Shown one piece after another: positions 14,346 through 21,937 of a stretch of DNA of 35,904 bases (position 1 is the stretch's first letter; each line of letters opens with the position of its first letter). Location: positions 1 to 35,904 of the forward strand of contig JAFGDN010000055.1 of the NCBI GenBank assembly GCA_016932095.1, in the 5' to 3' direction. The notes beneath the pieces were generated by a model, which was given only the letters and a program-made list of their open reading frames with translations, had not been told where the DNA came from and did not search any database. Both the position numbers and the translations under genes were made by a program. Origin of the DNA: Sedimentisphaerales bacterium (GTDB taxonomy: Bacteria > Planctomycetota > Phycisphaerae > Sedimentisphaerales > Anaerobacaceae).

Positions 14346-15226
14346 TGGTAGAAAAAATTTTTCTAAACGACAAACTGGTGAATATCGAAGACGCCTGGAT
14401 ACCGGCCAATGACAGCGGCTTTCTATATGGCGCCGGATTATTCGAGACGATGCGGGCTTGTAACGGGGTTGTATTTCGTCTCGAAGACCACCTCGACAGA
14501 TTACTCACAAGTGCAAAGGCATTATCAATCGAACATTCCTACAGCAAAGAATACCTCGCCGACGCCGTCCGGAAAACGCTCGCGGCCAATGACCTTGCCG
14601 ATGCCCGAATCCGCCTGACCCTTTCAGCCGGCTTAATGTCGCAGTCGCAAAACAAGCCCGCGGCAACCCTGCTGATAACAGCCGTTAAAATGCAGCCGTA
14701 TCCCGGACAATTTTACAAAAACGGCGTGCTTGTTGTCCTTTGCCCGTTCAGACAAAACCCTGCCGACCCGACCTGCGGCCATAAGACAACCAGTTATATG
14801 TCGCGTATGCTGGCATTGAAGCAGGCACACGAAAAAAAGGCCGCCGAGGCGCTTTGGTTCACAATCGATGGCCGGCTGGCCGAGGGCTGTGTCAGCAACG
14901 TCTTTTTAGTAAAGGATTCCCACCTTTATACCCCGACGACAAATACCCCCGTGCTTCCCGGCATCGCAAGGAAAACCGTTTGCGAGCTGCTGATCGCCAA
15001 TCCTTCGACTTCGCTCAGGACAAGTAAAATTGAACTCGTCGAAAAAGACCTTACAATCGACGACCTTCTCGGCGCTGACGAGGTTTTTATAACAAACGTA
15101 ATTATGCTGGTTTTACCCGTCGTCGGAATCGAAAAACACACCGTCGGCAACGGAAAGCCGGGGCCTCAAACAAAAAAAATAGCTGAACTTTATGAACAGT
15201 TTTTAAAGCAAAGCTGCAAAAAATGA
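14345..15226 (+). CDS. pabC: Aminodeoxychorismate lyase (class IV PLP enzyme)
   Basis: A fold-type IV PLP enzyme that, given pabB next to it, is most likely 4-amino-4-deoxychorismate lyase, releasing pABA and pyruvate. Of its 293 residues, visible features are NDSGFLYGAGLFETMR (N-terminal), the PLP lysine region GHKTTSYMSRMLALKQA, LAEGCVSNVFLV and LPGIARKTVCELL. A branched-chain or D-amino-acid aminotransferase is the alternative. Residues 220-227 (PSTSLRTS) are encoded by a dispersed DNA repeat inserted in frame (15002-15025), in what should be a surface loop after the LPGIARKTV helix. The gene overlaps pabB by 1 nt and the next gene by 4 nt. Confidence 0.88.
   Translation: MVEKIFLNDKLVNIEDAWIPANDSGFLYGAGLFETMRACNGVVFRLEDHLDRLLTSAKALSIEHSYSKEYLADAVRKTLAANDLADARIRLTLSAGLMSQSQNKPAATLLITAVKMQPYPGQFYKNGVLVVLCPFRQNPADPTCGHKTTSYMSRMLALKQAHEKKAAEALWFTIDGRLAEGCVSNVFLVKDSHLYTPTTNTPVLPGIARKTVCELLIANPSTSLRTSKIELVEKDLTIDDLLGADEVFITNVIMLVLPVVGIEKHTVGNGKPGPQTKKIAELYEQFLKQSCKK
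15002..15025 (+). repeat. Dispersed repeat inserted in frame in pabC
   Basis: CCTTCGACTTCGCTCAGGAC plus AAGT encodes PSTSLRTS. Its 12-base core TCGACTTCGCTC is identical to that of the intergenic 89-bp repeats at 816-827 and 905-916. Its reverse strand reads LVLSEVEG, a peptide I associate with spurious repeat-derived segments in metagenomic proteins. The 24-base length keeps the reading frame. Confidence 0.75.
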
Positions 15227-16335
15227 AGATTAAAGACATTGTAAAACAGATTGACGAAATCGTCCCGCTGAAACTGGCGCAGGACTGGGACAACGTCGGC
15301 CTTCTCATCGGCGACGCCGAGAAAAATGCCAGGAAAATTATGCTGACCATCGATATTACAGAAGCCGTTTTAGCCGAGGCAAAACGGCTCAAAACGGATT
15401 TGATTTTGAGCTATCACCCGACAATCTGGGATGGCCTCAAAAAAATAAACGCCCGCGGCTCGACGGGCGTCGTCTATGAACTGATTCGCTCAGGTATAGC
15501 CGTCTTTGCGATTCATACAGCCCTCGACGCTGTCGTTGGCGGCGTAAACGATGGTCTGGCGGAAATAGTCGGCATAAAGGACGGCAAACCAATCGGCGAT
15601 TACGTCAACCCGCCCTCCGGCGATAATTATAAGCTCGTCGTTTATGTGCCGGTGGAGTCCGCCAATGAAGTGGCAAACGCGGTTTTTGCCGCCGGGGCGG
15701 GCCATATAGGTAATTACAGCCATTGCGGCTTTTCCGCACGGGGAGAGGGTTCTTTTTTACCCCTCGAAGGCGCTCGGCCGGCCATCGGTAAAAGGGGCAC
15801 TTTTGAAAGGGTTTCGGAGACGCGTTTCGAAACAATCGTGCCCGCTGAAAAGCTTGCAAAAGTGATGGTCGCGATGCTCAACGCCCACCCATACGAAACA
15901 CCCGCATACGACATCTTCAAAATGGCTAATGAGCAAAACAGGTTCGGCTTAGGCAGAATCGGGGCGCTGGCTAAACCGGCGCAGCTAAGCCAAATCATCA
16001 CGAAAATCAAAAAGAATACCGGCTCAAAGGCCATAGGCATCGTAGGCAAAGAAAAACGATTAGTGAAAACCGCCGCCGTCTGCGCCGGTTCCTGCAGTAA
16101 AATCATCAATTCCGTAATCGCCCAGAAAGCCGACCTTTACATTACAGGCGAGATTAAACACCATCAGGCCATCGCCGCACAGGAAGCGGGATTGACCGTC
16201 CTTTGCCTGTCGCATACCGTCTCCGAAAGATTCATTCTCAAAAAGTTAGCCCGACAGTTGCAAAAACGGCTCCCATCTGCAACAATTGGAATAAGCAAAA
16301 AAGATTACGACCCATTCAGATGGAAAGAGCTATGA
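15223..16335 (+). CDS. NIF3/YbgI-like dinuclear metal protein
   Basis: A 370-residue Nif3-like protein, often annotated as GTP cyclohydrolase 1 type 2, though that activity is not established for the family. Conserved metal-site residues appear in AQDWDNVGLLIGD, LSYHPTIWDGLKKI, AIHTALDAVVGGVNDGLAE and, near the C-terminus, ADLYITGEIKHHQAIAAQEAGLTVLCLSHTVSE. The middle ~110 residues form the inserted PII-like domain found in longer homologues (YKLVVYVPVESANEVANAVFAAGAGHIGNYSHCGFSARGEGSF). It overlaps pabC by ATGA and scpB by ATGA, indicating translational coupling. Its position after pabBC is compatible with a folate-linked role, which is inference only. Confidence 0.9.
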   Translation: MKIKDIVKQIDEIVPLKLAQDWDNVGLLIGDAEKNARKIMLTIDITEAVLAEAKRLKTDLILSYHPTIWDGLKKINARGSTGVVYELIRSGIAVFAIHTALDAVVGGVNDGLAEIVGIKDGKPIGDYVNPPSGDNYKLVVYVPVESANEVANAVFAAGAGHIGNYSHCGFSARGEGSFLPLEGARPAIGKRGTFERVSETRFETIVPAEKLAKVMVAMLNAHPYETPAYDIFKMANEQNRFGLGRIGALAKPAQLSQIITKIKKNTGSKAIGIVGKEKRLVKTAAVCAGSCSKIINSVIAQKADLYITGEIKHHQAIAAQEAGLTVLCLSHTVSERFILKKLARQLQKRLPSATIGISKKDYDPFRWKEL

Positions 16336-16982
16336 CCGAAGAGCAGGAAGCAATTGTTGATAACCATATTGGGCAAGCGCCTCCCGTAACACCAGACACG
16401 GGTGACGAGCCGCGAGCGACGAGCGACGAGCAGCCGGCGGCTGCGAATTTACAACCGGGCTTCGAGCCGACGGTCGAGTCGGTCGTCGAAGCGGTGCTTT
16501 TCGCCAGCGATGAGTCGATTTCACCGCAGCGACTGGCGGAAATCGTCGGCACCAACGTTAAACAGCTTCGCAAACACATCGACGACCTCAACGAAAAATA
16601 CAAAACCAACAAAAACGCCTTCTGTATCGAGCAAATTGCCGGCGGCTACCAGATGCTCACGCTTTCCGGCTACAACCACTGGCTCAAAAAACTCATCCGC
16701 GCCCGCGATGACAGCAAGCTCAGCCAGCCCGCACTGGAAACCCTCGCTATCATTGCCTACAAGCAGCCCATAATTCGCGCCGACATCGAGGCCATAAGGG
16801 GCGTTGCGGCAGGAGAGATGATTCGAAACCTGATGTATAAAGGGCTGGTAAAAATCACCGGCCGCGCCGAAGTCCTCGGCAGGCCTATGCTTTACGGCAC
16901 AACTAAAAAATTTCTCGAAATTTTCGGCCTCAATTCCCTCAAGGACCTCCCCAAGGCCGAAGAGCTTAAAAAACCGGAATAG
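16332..16982 (+). CDS. scpB: Segregation and condensation protein B
   Basis: ScpB is a kleisin-associated winged-helix protein of the SMC-ScpAB condensin complex. The 216-residue product starts at ATG 16332, overlapping the previous stop as ATGA with GGAAAG upstream. The core begins at about residue 46 (TVESVVEAVLFASDESISPQRLAEIVG) and continues through ALETLAIIAYKQPIIRADIEAIRGV and LKDLPK. Residues 1-45 are an acidic, Pro/Ala-rich extension; within it residues 24-34 (GDEPRATSDEQ region) are encoded by an ACGAG-type repeat also found in dnaG. scpA is not adjacent. Confidence 0.93.
   Translation: MTEEQEAIVDNHIGQAPPVTPDTGDEPRATSDEQPAAANLQPGFEPTVESVVEAVLFASDESISPQRLAEIVGTNVKQLRKHIDDLNEKYKTNKNAFCIEQIAGGYQMLTLSGYNHWLKKLIRARDDSKLSQPALETLAIIAYKQPIIRADIEAIRGVAAGEMIRNLMYKGLVKITGRAEVLGRPMLYGTTKKFLEIFGLNSLKDLPKAEELKKPE
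16404..16430 (+). repeat. ACGAG-type word repeat in scpB
   Basis: This segment is made of GACGAG/CGAGC words and matches dnaG 30340-30357 at 17 of 18 positions (ACGAGCC[G/A]CGAGCGACGA). In both genes it is read in the same frame, giving RATSDE. Confidence 0.7.
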
Positions 16983-17011
16983 CCGGACATCCCTATTTTA
17001 AACCGGCCGTC

Positions 17012-17422
17012 TTACTCCCAAACGTTGCCGCAATCCTCACACTTGTATTTTTCCTTCAGCCAAGTCAGCGGCAGCCGAAACAAAAGTATGGACAGCATCA
17101 GCGCTTTTCTGGAAAAACGCTCGTAGTCGATATTTTCAGAACCGCATTTGGGACAGACCAAATCATATCCCTCAGCCTCATCTGATTTCCCCGCCTCCGA
17201 AGACGATTTCTTTTGCCGGAGAAACTCCTCGGCGGCTTTCACGTCTTGCTGCCATACTTTTAATTTGATACCTCCGTCTGCTCGCGAAAGCAGCCAGTAA
17301 GTCGAAACGAAATTTTCTCCGCTCAAAAAGCACCGAATGCCCGCGGATTCAAGTTTAATCCTGGCAATATGCGCCTTATACGGCTCGTCAAAACTGGCAA
17401 CTGTTACGACCCTGTCGTTCAT
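17012..17422 (-). CDS. DUF2007-type protein with C-terminal zinc ribbon
   Basis: A 136-residue protein starting at ATG 17422 (MNDRVVTVASFDEPYKAHIARIKLESAGIRCFLSGEN), the usual opening of DUF2007 putative signal-transducing proteins. This ~65-residue alpha/beta domain is followed by a linker. A zinc ribbon then has CPKCGS and CEDCGNVW separated by a hydrophobic segment (LMLSILLFRLPLTWL) that could touch a membrane. Function is unknown. It is convergent with scpB, about 30 nt away, and divergent from the beta-helix gene. Confidence 0.75.
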   Translation of the reverse strand: MNDRVVTVASFDEPYKAHIARIKLESAGIRCFLSGENFVSTYWLLSRADGGIKLKVWQQDVKAAEEFLRQKKSSSEAGKSDEAEGYDLVCPKCGSENIDYERFSRKALMLSILLFRLPLTWLKEKYKCEDCGNVWE

Positions 17423-17625
17423 TTCTCTACTATCTCGCAATAACATACGCCGCACGTACGCAAAAAGCGTCCGGTAAAATCAGTAAAAATCGTTTTTTCT
17501 TGAACAAATTGACTTTCACAATCCTGTAAACCAGCCGGTTACACACAAATAGCTGGATTTTCGCGTCAATCTTTGCTAAAATAAAATTATAACATACGAG
17601 GCCGCATTATGGAGGCGGGTTTTAT

Positions 17626-19287
17626 ATGCGCAGGTCAGTGTGCGTGGTAATTTTATTGTTCTGCACCCATACAATATGGGCAGGAACGCTCTACGTCCCA
17701 TCGCCGTATAACACCATCCAGTCAGCCATCGACAATGCCATAAATGGCGATTCTGTTGTAGTTTCACCCGGTCTATACCTTGAAAACATCGACTTCAAGG
17801 GTAAATCAATCACCGTTTGTTCCACAGACCCAAATGACCCCAATATCGTAGCCGCTACGATTATCAATGGCTCCAGCCCGCCAGACCCCAATTTCGGCAG
17901 CGCCGTCCTGTTCAGAACCGGCGAGGACGCAAACTCGGTTCTGTCCGGCTTCACAATCACGGGCGGCACCGGCTCCTGGCTCGTCGTCGCCTGGGATTTT
18001 GACCGTATATACTGGAACCGCTGCGGCGGGGGCGTTCTCTGTTATAATATGTCCGCACCCACTATCACTAAAAACGTCTTCACAGCCAACATCGCCGGGC
18101 AGGGCGGCGGCATTTACGTCTATGGCAACCCGGTCGACATAAATAACCCCGTTGACCCGCCCGTCCACGTCTGCCCCGTTATTACCGATAATACCTTCAT
18201 CGAAAACTCAGCCGTCGTCGAGCACGGCTTTACGCCACCGGACACAAATTACCCCGCCGACGACCACGGCGACGGCGGTGCTATCGTCTGCTTCCAGGGT
18301 GTTGATGCCCTAATCTCCGGCAATATTATCGCCGGCAACCACGCTCGATATTACGGCGGCGGTATCCATTTACGCCAGTGGAGTAACGGCCTTGTATCTG
18401 AAAACGAGATAATTGACAACAATTCCGCCCTCGGCGCCGGCGTCCACATAACTTACAGCTCAAGGCCGACCATCAGGGATAACCTTATTAAAGGCAATGT
18501 CGCCGGCTCGCTCGGCGGGGGCGGTATTTACGTCTATTACCTCTCACAGCCCCTGATAGAGCAAAACATTATCACAAATAACTCCTCGATGAATGCCGCA
18601 GGCATAGCCGTCTATTACACAAGCGCAGGAACCGTCAGGGATAACCTCATATTTGCCAATAACGCCGGTGCAGGTATTCGCATCACGGGAAGCTACCCGA
18701 CAATTGCCTATAACACAATCGCAAGCAACTACAAAAACGGAATCGAATGCACGTCCAACAGTTACCCCCTTATCGCCGGCAACATAATCGCCTCCAACGG
18801 CACCGGCTACGGTATCAGGGTCGAGCCGAATAATACCCCCGTCATTAAATATAACGACATCTGGAATAACGCCGCGGGAACGACCGGCCCCGCGATACCC
18901 GACCAGACCGGCTTAAACGGCAATATCTCCGTTGACCCATGCTTTGTCAATCCGGACGCCAATAATTTCCATATTGACCCCAATAGCCCCTGTGTAAACG
19001 CCGGCGACCCGAATTTCTCGCCCGCTACTGGTCAGGCCGATATCGACGGCGAAGAACGTATATTCAACGACGTCGTTGATATGGGCGCCGATGAAATGAT
19101 TACAAATCCCTTTGACCTCAATTCAGACGGCGTTGTAGATTATTCGGAGCTTGCTGCTTTAGCTGATGAATGGCTTTTGACAGGCCCCGATTTACAAGCC
19201 GACTTCAACAACAACCAAACCGTTGACTGGTTCGATTTTACACTTTTAGCCAACCAATGGTTCTGGTATGCCGGCTGGTACGAGTAA
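17626..19287 (+). CDS. Secreted right-handed beta-helix protein with dockerin-like tail
   Basis: A 553-residue secreted protein. Signal peptide: MRRSVCVVILLFCTHTIWAG. It continues LYVPSPYNTIQSAIDNAINGDSVVVSPGLYLENIDF, the typical opening of pectate-lyase-like/DUF1565 parallel beta-helices. Repeated coils follow (for example PTIRDNLIKGN, PLIEQNIITNNSS, GTVRDNLIFANNA, PLIAGNIIASNG), consistent with a PbH1 solenoid to about residue 440. The C-terminal ~55 residues are a dockerin-like pair (DLNSDGVVDYSELAALADEWL and DFNNNQTVDWFDFTLLANQWF). GGAGGCGG at 17611-17618 fixes the start. No catalytic residues are recognisable, so binding versus enzymatic function is open. An IS630-like element begins immediately after its stop codon. 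Confidence 0.88.
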   Translation: MRRSVCVVILLFCTHTIWAGTLYVPSPYNTIQSAIDNAINGDSVVVSPGLYLENIDFKGKSITVCSTDPNDPNIVAATIINGSSPPDPNFGSAVLFRTGEDANSVLSGFTITGGTGSWLVVAWDFDRIYWNRCGGGVLCYNMSAPTITKNVFTANIAGQGGGIYVYGNPVDINNPVDPPVHVCPVITDNTFIENSAVVEHGFTPPDTNYPADDHGDGGAIVCFQGVDALISGNIIAGNHARYYGGGIHLRQWSNGLVSENEIIDNNSALGAGVHITYSSRPTIRDNLIKGNVAGSLGGGGIYVYYLSQPLIEQNIITNNSSMNAAGIAVYYTSAGTVRDNLIFANNAGAGIRITGSYPTIAYNTIASNYKNGIECTSNSYPLIAGNIIASNGTGYGIRVEPNNTPVIKYNDIWNNAAGTTGPAIPDQTGLNGNISVDPCFVNPDANNFHIDPNSPCVNAGDPNFSPATGQADIDGEERIFNDVVDMGADEMITNPFDLNSDGVVDYSELAALADEWLLTGPDLQADFNNNQTVDWFDFTLLANQWFWYAGWYE

Positions 19288-19299
19288 TACCAAATGTGA

Positions 19300-19869
19300 T
19301 TAAATACTGCGCTCGGTGTATTCTGCTCGGCATACGGATTTAACAATTTCAGGATTAAGTGCGGCTTTCCGCCATCCATCGACCGCAGCAAGACGCAAAT
19401 CATCATAATCAGCATACGCACGATTGGACCAGAAATGGCCTCGAAGGTAATGCCACAGATTCTCAACGGGATTAAGTTCCGGGCTGTGCGACGGCAAAGG
19501 TACGACAGTTATATTTTCAGGTATCTTCAATCTGCCGGATATATGAAAGCCGGCTTTGTCCCAGAGCATCACCACATGGATATTCGGCTCGACCTCTTTG
19601 ATAAGCTGCTCGGTGAAAATATTGATGATATCGGTGTCTATATTTTGCGATATCAATCCAACCGTCCGGCCGCTGCGTGGACAGACCGCACCGATTACAT
19701 ACAGCCAGTCATACTTTGTCTGACGCACCGCCCCAGGCCGAGAACCCTTCCTCGCCCATACACGCGTTATTGTGCCCTGCTGACCGAACCTGGACTCATC
19801 CTGAAACCATACTTCTACTTTTTTGCCCGGATGTTCCGATTTGACCTGCTCCAGCGTTTTAATGAAGTT
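19300..19869 (-). CDS. IS630 transposase, C-terminal frame (DDE catalytic domain)
   Basis: The second part of the transposase has no convincing start of its own and is reached by a -1 frameshift at the A7 run (19868-19874) of the upstream frame. Reading from AAC at 19869, it gives NFIKTLEQVKSEHPGKKVEV, then WFQDESRFGQQG (first Asp), VMLWDKAGFH (second Asp) and SPELNPVENLWHYLR (Glu), an intact IS630-type DDE triad. The frameshifted product would be about 348 residues, normal for the family. The TAA stop at 19300-19302 is part of the terminal repeat. Confidence 0.88.
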   Translation of the reverse strand, partial: NFIKTLEQVKSEHPGKKVEVWFQDESRFGQQGTITRVWARKGSRPGAVRQTKYDWLYVIGAVCPRSGRTVGLISQNIDTDIINIFTEQLIKEVEPNIHVVMLWDKAGFHISGRLKIPENITVVPLPSHSPELNPVENLWHYLRGHFWSNRAYADYDDLRLAAVDGWRKAALNPEIVKSVCRAEYTERSI

Positions 19870-20345
19870 TTTTTAAATTCCTCCTGGGCCTTCGGGTCGG
19901 CTTTCTCGTGCTGCGGCCGGGGACAAAGACACGAATATCCAAGACGGTACAACAGATCATATACCCCCCGAAATGAATAAATAACCCCGAACTCTCGCTC
20001 CAAAAGCCGCTGTATCGCCGCCCCATTGAGAACCGAAATCCCATCTGCTATTGTCGGCCCTGCTTCTATACGCATGCAAAACGCCTGCTCCCTGTGCCGG
20101 GGCAGTTTGGTCGGCTGGCCGGAACGCGGCTTGTCCGGCAGACCCGCGATACCGTCTTTATTATACCGGCGGACCCACTGTTGAACCGTTCGCCTTTTTG
20201 CTCCGGTTATCTCCGTAACCTGGATACAGGTGAGTCCTTTAGCGGCAAGATAAATGCCGTGAAGCCGTCGGGCAAGACGAGGGTCTGATTGAGATTTGTA
20301 TAACTTCAATAATTCGTTCAGTGCGTGATGCTTTTTGACATTCAT
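19815..20345 (-). CDS. IS630 transposase, N-terminal frame (helix-turn-helix)
   Basis: The first transposase frame encodes 176 residues if translated without shifting. It contains a helix-turn-helix region (LARRLHGIYLAAKGLTCIQVTEITGAKRRTVQQWVRRYNKDGIAGL) that should bind the terminal repeats. A second winged-helix part follows (LLEREFGVIYSFRGVYDLLYRLGYSCLCPRP). AAGGAGG lies just upstream of the ATG at 20345. The frame contains AAA AAA ACT near its end (T-run 19868-19874 on the plus strand). Slippage there joins it to the catalytic frame; without it a short KTSLKRW.. tail is made, possibly a regulator. Confidence 0.88.
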   Translation of the reverse strand: MNVKKHHALNELLKLYKSQSDPRLARRLHGIYLAAKGLTCIQVTEITGAKRRTVQQWVRRYNKDGIAGLPDKPRSGQPTKLPRHREQAFCMRIEAGPTIADGISVLNGAAIQRLLEREFGVIYSFRGVYDLLYRLGYSCLCPRPQHEKADPKAQEEFKKTSLKRWSRSNRNIRAKK

Positions 20346-20468
20346 AGCATCCTCCTTGCTAAAAAATGACCTTATTGCCGTGCCACTATGAAATATATCG
20401 GCCTAAACCCCAAAAGCGCATTAACTAATCACATTTGGTATAAGTCGTCTCTGACTTCGGCCGATTGA

Positions 20469-21050
20469 TTATTTTGCTTTTTCCTCCGCAGCCGGCTTAT
20501 CGACCTCAACTTTGTCGAAAACGCAGGGGGCCGGCTCTATTATATTCGCATCCATAGGAAATTCCGGGCCGTAATCAAAAACGTTAATCCACCCCGGCTT
20601 CCAGACCAGGCCGTCTTCTGAGACAGGCCCGATGAACGAATCAAGCTGGTTACCGCCGGTTCGTATTTCAAAAAAACGTATCAGAAAATTCTTCAACTCT
20701 ATATAGACGGATAGCTCCCTGACGGTGGAATCGTACTCGGCGAACAAATCGCCACCGGTAAAATCGCTTACATTTCCATCCTTCATTGGCACATGAGTAG
20801 TCTGATGCGGTCTTATTGTACACTGCATTAGAGGTATAACCGCCGAGCTGACGACGCCGTTTGGTTCAATTGTCATTTGCCAGACGCCGTCTCTCATCTG
20901 CCAGGTCCCCGCAATCTCCGATGGAATCTTGTTTGTCTGATGGCCGGAAACCATTTGCGTATTATTTTCAGATGCCGGCTTCTGACAGCCTCCGCATGAC
21001 CATATAAAAACACAGCAGCATGTTACAGCAATCAGAATCAATCGCTTCAT
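20469..21050 (-). CDS. Putative lipoprotein of unknown function
   Basis: I do not recognise a family. The 193-residue product from ATG 21050 has a lipoprotein-type signal: MKRLILIAVTCCCVFIWSC, with C19 or the following C22 as candidate lipidated cysteine. The box is imperfect, so anchoring is likely but not certain. The mature part begins with a low-complexity linker (KPASENNTQMVSGHQTNKIPSE) and then a domain starting IAGTWQMRDGVWQMTIEPNGVV, reminiscent of lipocalin-like 'GTW' barrels. The C-terminal tail is Lys/Glu-rich. GGGGTG lies upstream of the start. Its 3' end is about 28 bp from the IS630 element. Confidence 0.6.
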   Translation of the reverse strand: MKRLILIAVTCCCVFIWSCGGCQKPASENNTQMVSGHQTNKIPSEIAGTWQMRDGVWQMTIEPNGVVSSAVIPLMQCTIRPHQTTHVPMKDGNVSDFTGGDLFAEYDSTVRELSVYIELKNFLIRFFEIRTGGNQLDSFIGPVSEDGLVWKPGWINVFDYGPEFPMDANIIEPAPCVFDKVEVDKPAAEEKAK

Positions 21051-21070
21051 TTTTGACACCCCGTCTTAAA

Positions 21071-21191
21071 GCCACAGAGAATATCTTTATCTTTTTTGCC
21101 ACAGGGGTCACAGAGGACACAGAAATTATAGCCAAAAAGCACTTATGAATTTCATTTTATTTCTCTGTGGTCTTTGTGTGCTCTGTGGCTA
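21071..21191. repeat. Quasi-palindromic word-repeat element (CACAGAGGACACAGA words)
   Basis: Left arm words (GCCACAGAGAATATC at 21071, then GCCACAGGGGTCACAGAGGA from 21098) are answered by an inverted right arm at ~21154-21190 (TTTCTCTGTGGTCTTTGTGT, then GCTCTGTGGCT). An unrelated spacer of ~23 bases lies between. The architecture is the same as 10302-10437, 23487-23667 and 29592-29664, but the vocabulary differs. Confidence 0.7.
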
Positions 21192-21276
21192 TATAAAAAA
21201 CCTCTGCGGCAAACACAACCACGATGATTCAATAACTAATAATTTTACCCATCCCTCTCTAAAATGCAAATAAAAA

Positions 21277-21302
21277 AGAGGCAAGCCAAACGGCTTGCCT
21301 CT
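21277..21302 (-). terminator. Intrinsic terminator of the PEP-CTERM gene
   Basis: On the minus strand AGAGGCAAGCC, a GTTT loop and GGCTTGCCTCT form a perfect 11-bp stem, followed by TTTTTATT (complement of the A-run at 21272-21276). It lies ~36 bp after the stop codon of the PEP-CTERM gene. Confidence 0.9.
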
Positions 21303-21337
21303 AAGAAAAGCTAAACTTTTACTGGTACAATAGTCGC

Positions 21338-21871
21338 TTATTTGCGACGACGCAGCATCAAACCGCCAAGACCAAGCAGAACCATCGTCATCGGTTCCGG
21401 AATCTGGTGAACAATCAAAGTGTCGAGCAATGTCTCAGCGCTTTGATCGTACAGTTTAATGGTCACAAGACCTTCAGCATCGCAATGGAAGTCAATCAGA
21501 TCAATCAGCAGACCATCAAGCGGCGCAACTGGTCCTGATGGCGGAGTGTCATTCAACTCGAAATAGATAAACGGGTTGGCGACTACCATCACATCAGCAA
21601 GATCGGGTTCATCCATCATAAAGATGTCCGTTTGGCTGCCCGGATACAGAATAACCGCGCTATCAACGTTCAAGGTTCCAGGGCCTTCTGAACCCATGAA
21701 GAAATAACCCACGGGTTCCGAACCATCGCCGACAATGTCGAGAACCAGATGGTCGCTTGGTGCAATTGTGATCTCTGTGACAGTAGTATCACCATTGACA
21801 GAAATATACAGCGCTGCGTTGGCCGCACTGGCCATTGACAGTACCATTAAAACAACTAATAGCTTCTTCAT
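21338..21871 (-). CDS. PEP-CTERM sorting-signal protein
   Basis: A 177-residue exported protein. The N-terminal signal peptide is MKKLLVVLMVLSMASAANAA. The C-terminus is PEPMTMVLLGLGGLMLRRRK, a classical PEP-CTERM signal (PEP motif, hydrophobic segment, Arg-rich tail), which is recognised by an exosortase. The middle ~130 residues are acidic and beta-rich (VTEITIAPSDHLVLDIVGDG, a cohesin-like flavour, not proven). AAAGGAGG 5-6 nt before the ATG marks a strong start. The intrinsic terminator at 21277-21302 ends the transcript. No exosortase gene is in the window. Confidence 0.9.
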   Translation of the reverse strand: MKKLLVVLMVLSMASAANAALYISVNGDTTVTEITIAPSDHLVLDIVGDGSEPVGYFFMGSEGPGTLNVDSAVILYPGSQTDIFMMDEPDLADVMVVANPFIYFELNDTPPSGPVAPLDGLLIDLIDFHCDAEGLVTIKLYDQSAETLLDTLIVHQIPEPMTMVLLGLGGLMLRRRK

Positions 21872-21937
21872 TTCATCCTCCTTTATATCAAATTCAATTC
21901 AATTTTCAAAGCACAATAAACAATTATGTTGCGAAAC

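Larger units (their letters stand above)
19288..20440 (-). mobile_element. IS630-family insertion sequence (complete)
   Basis: The element runs from CC at 19290 to GG at 20438 (1149 bp) with 13-bp perfect terminal inverted repeats, CCAAATGTGATTA (19290-19302) and its complement (20426-20438). It is flanked by TA on both sides (19288-19289 and 20439-20440), the expected target duplication. It encodes a transposase split into two frames on the minus strand. The left end lies directly behind the stop codon of the beta-helix gene. The downstream frame's stop codon is inside the left inverted repeat. Confidence 0.92.
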
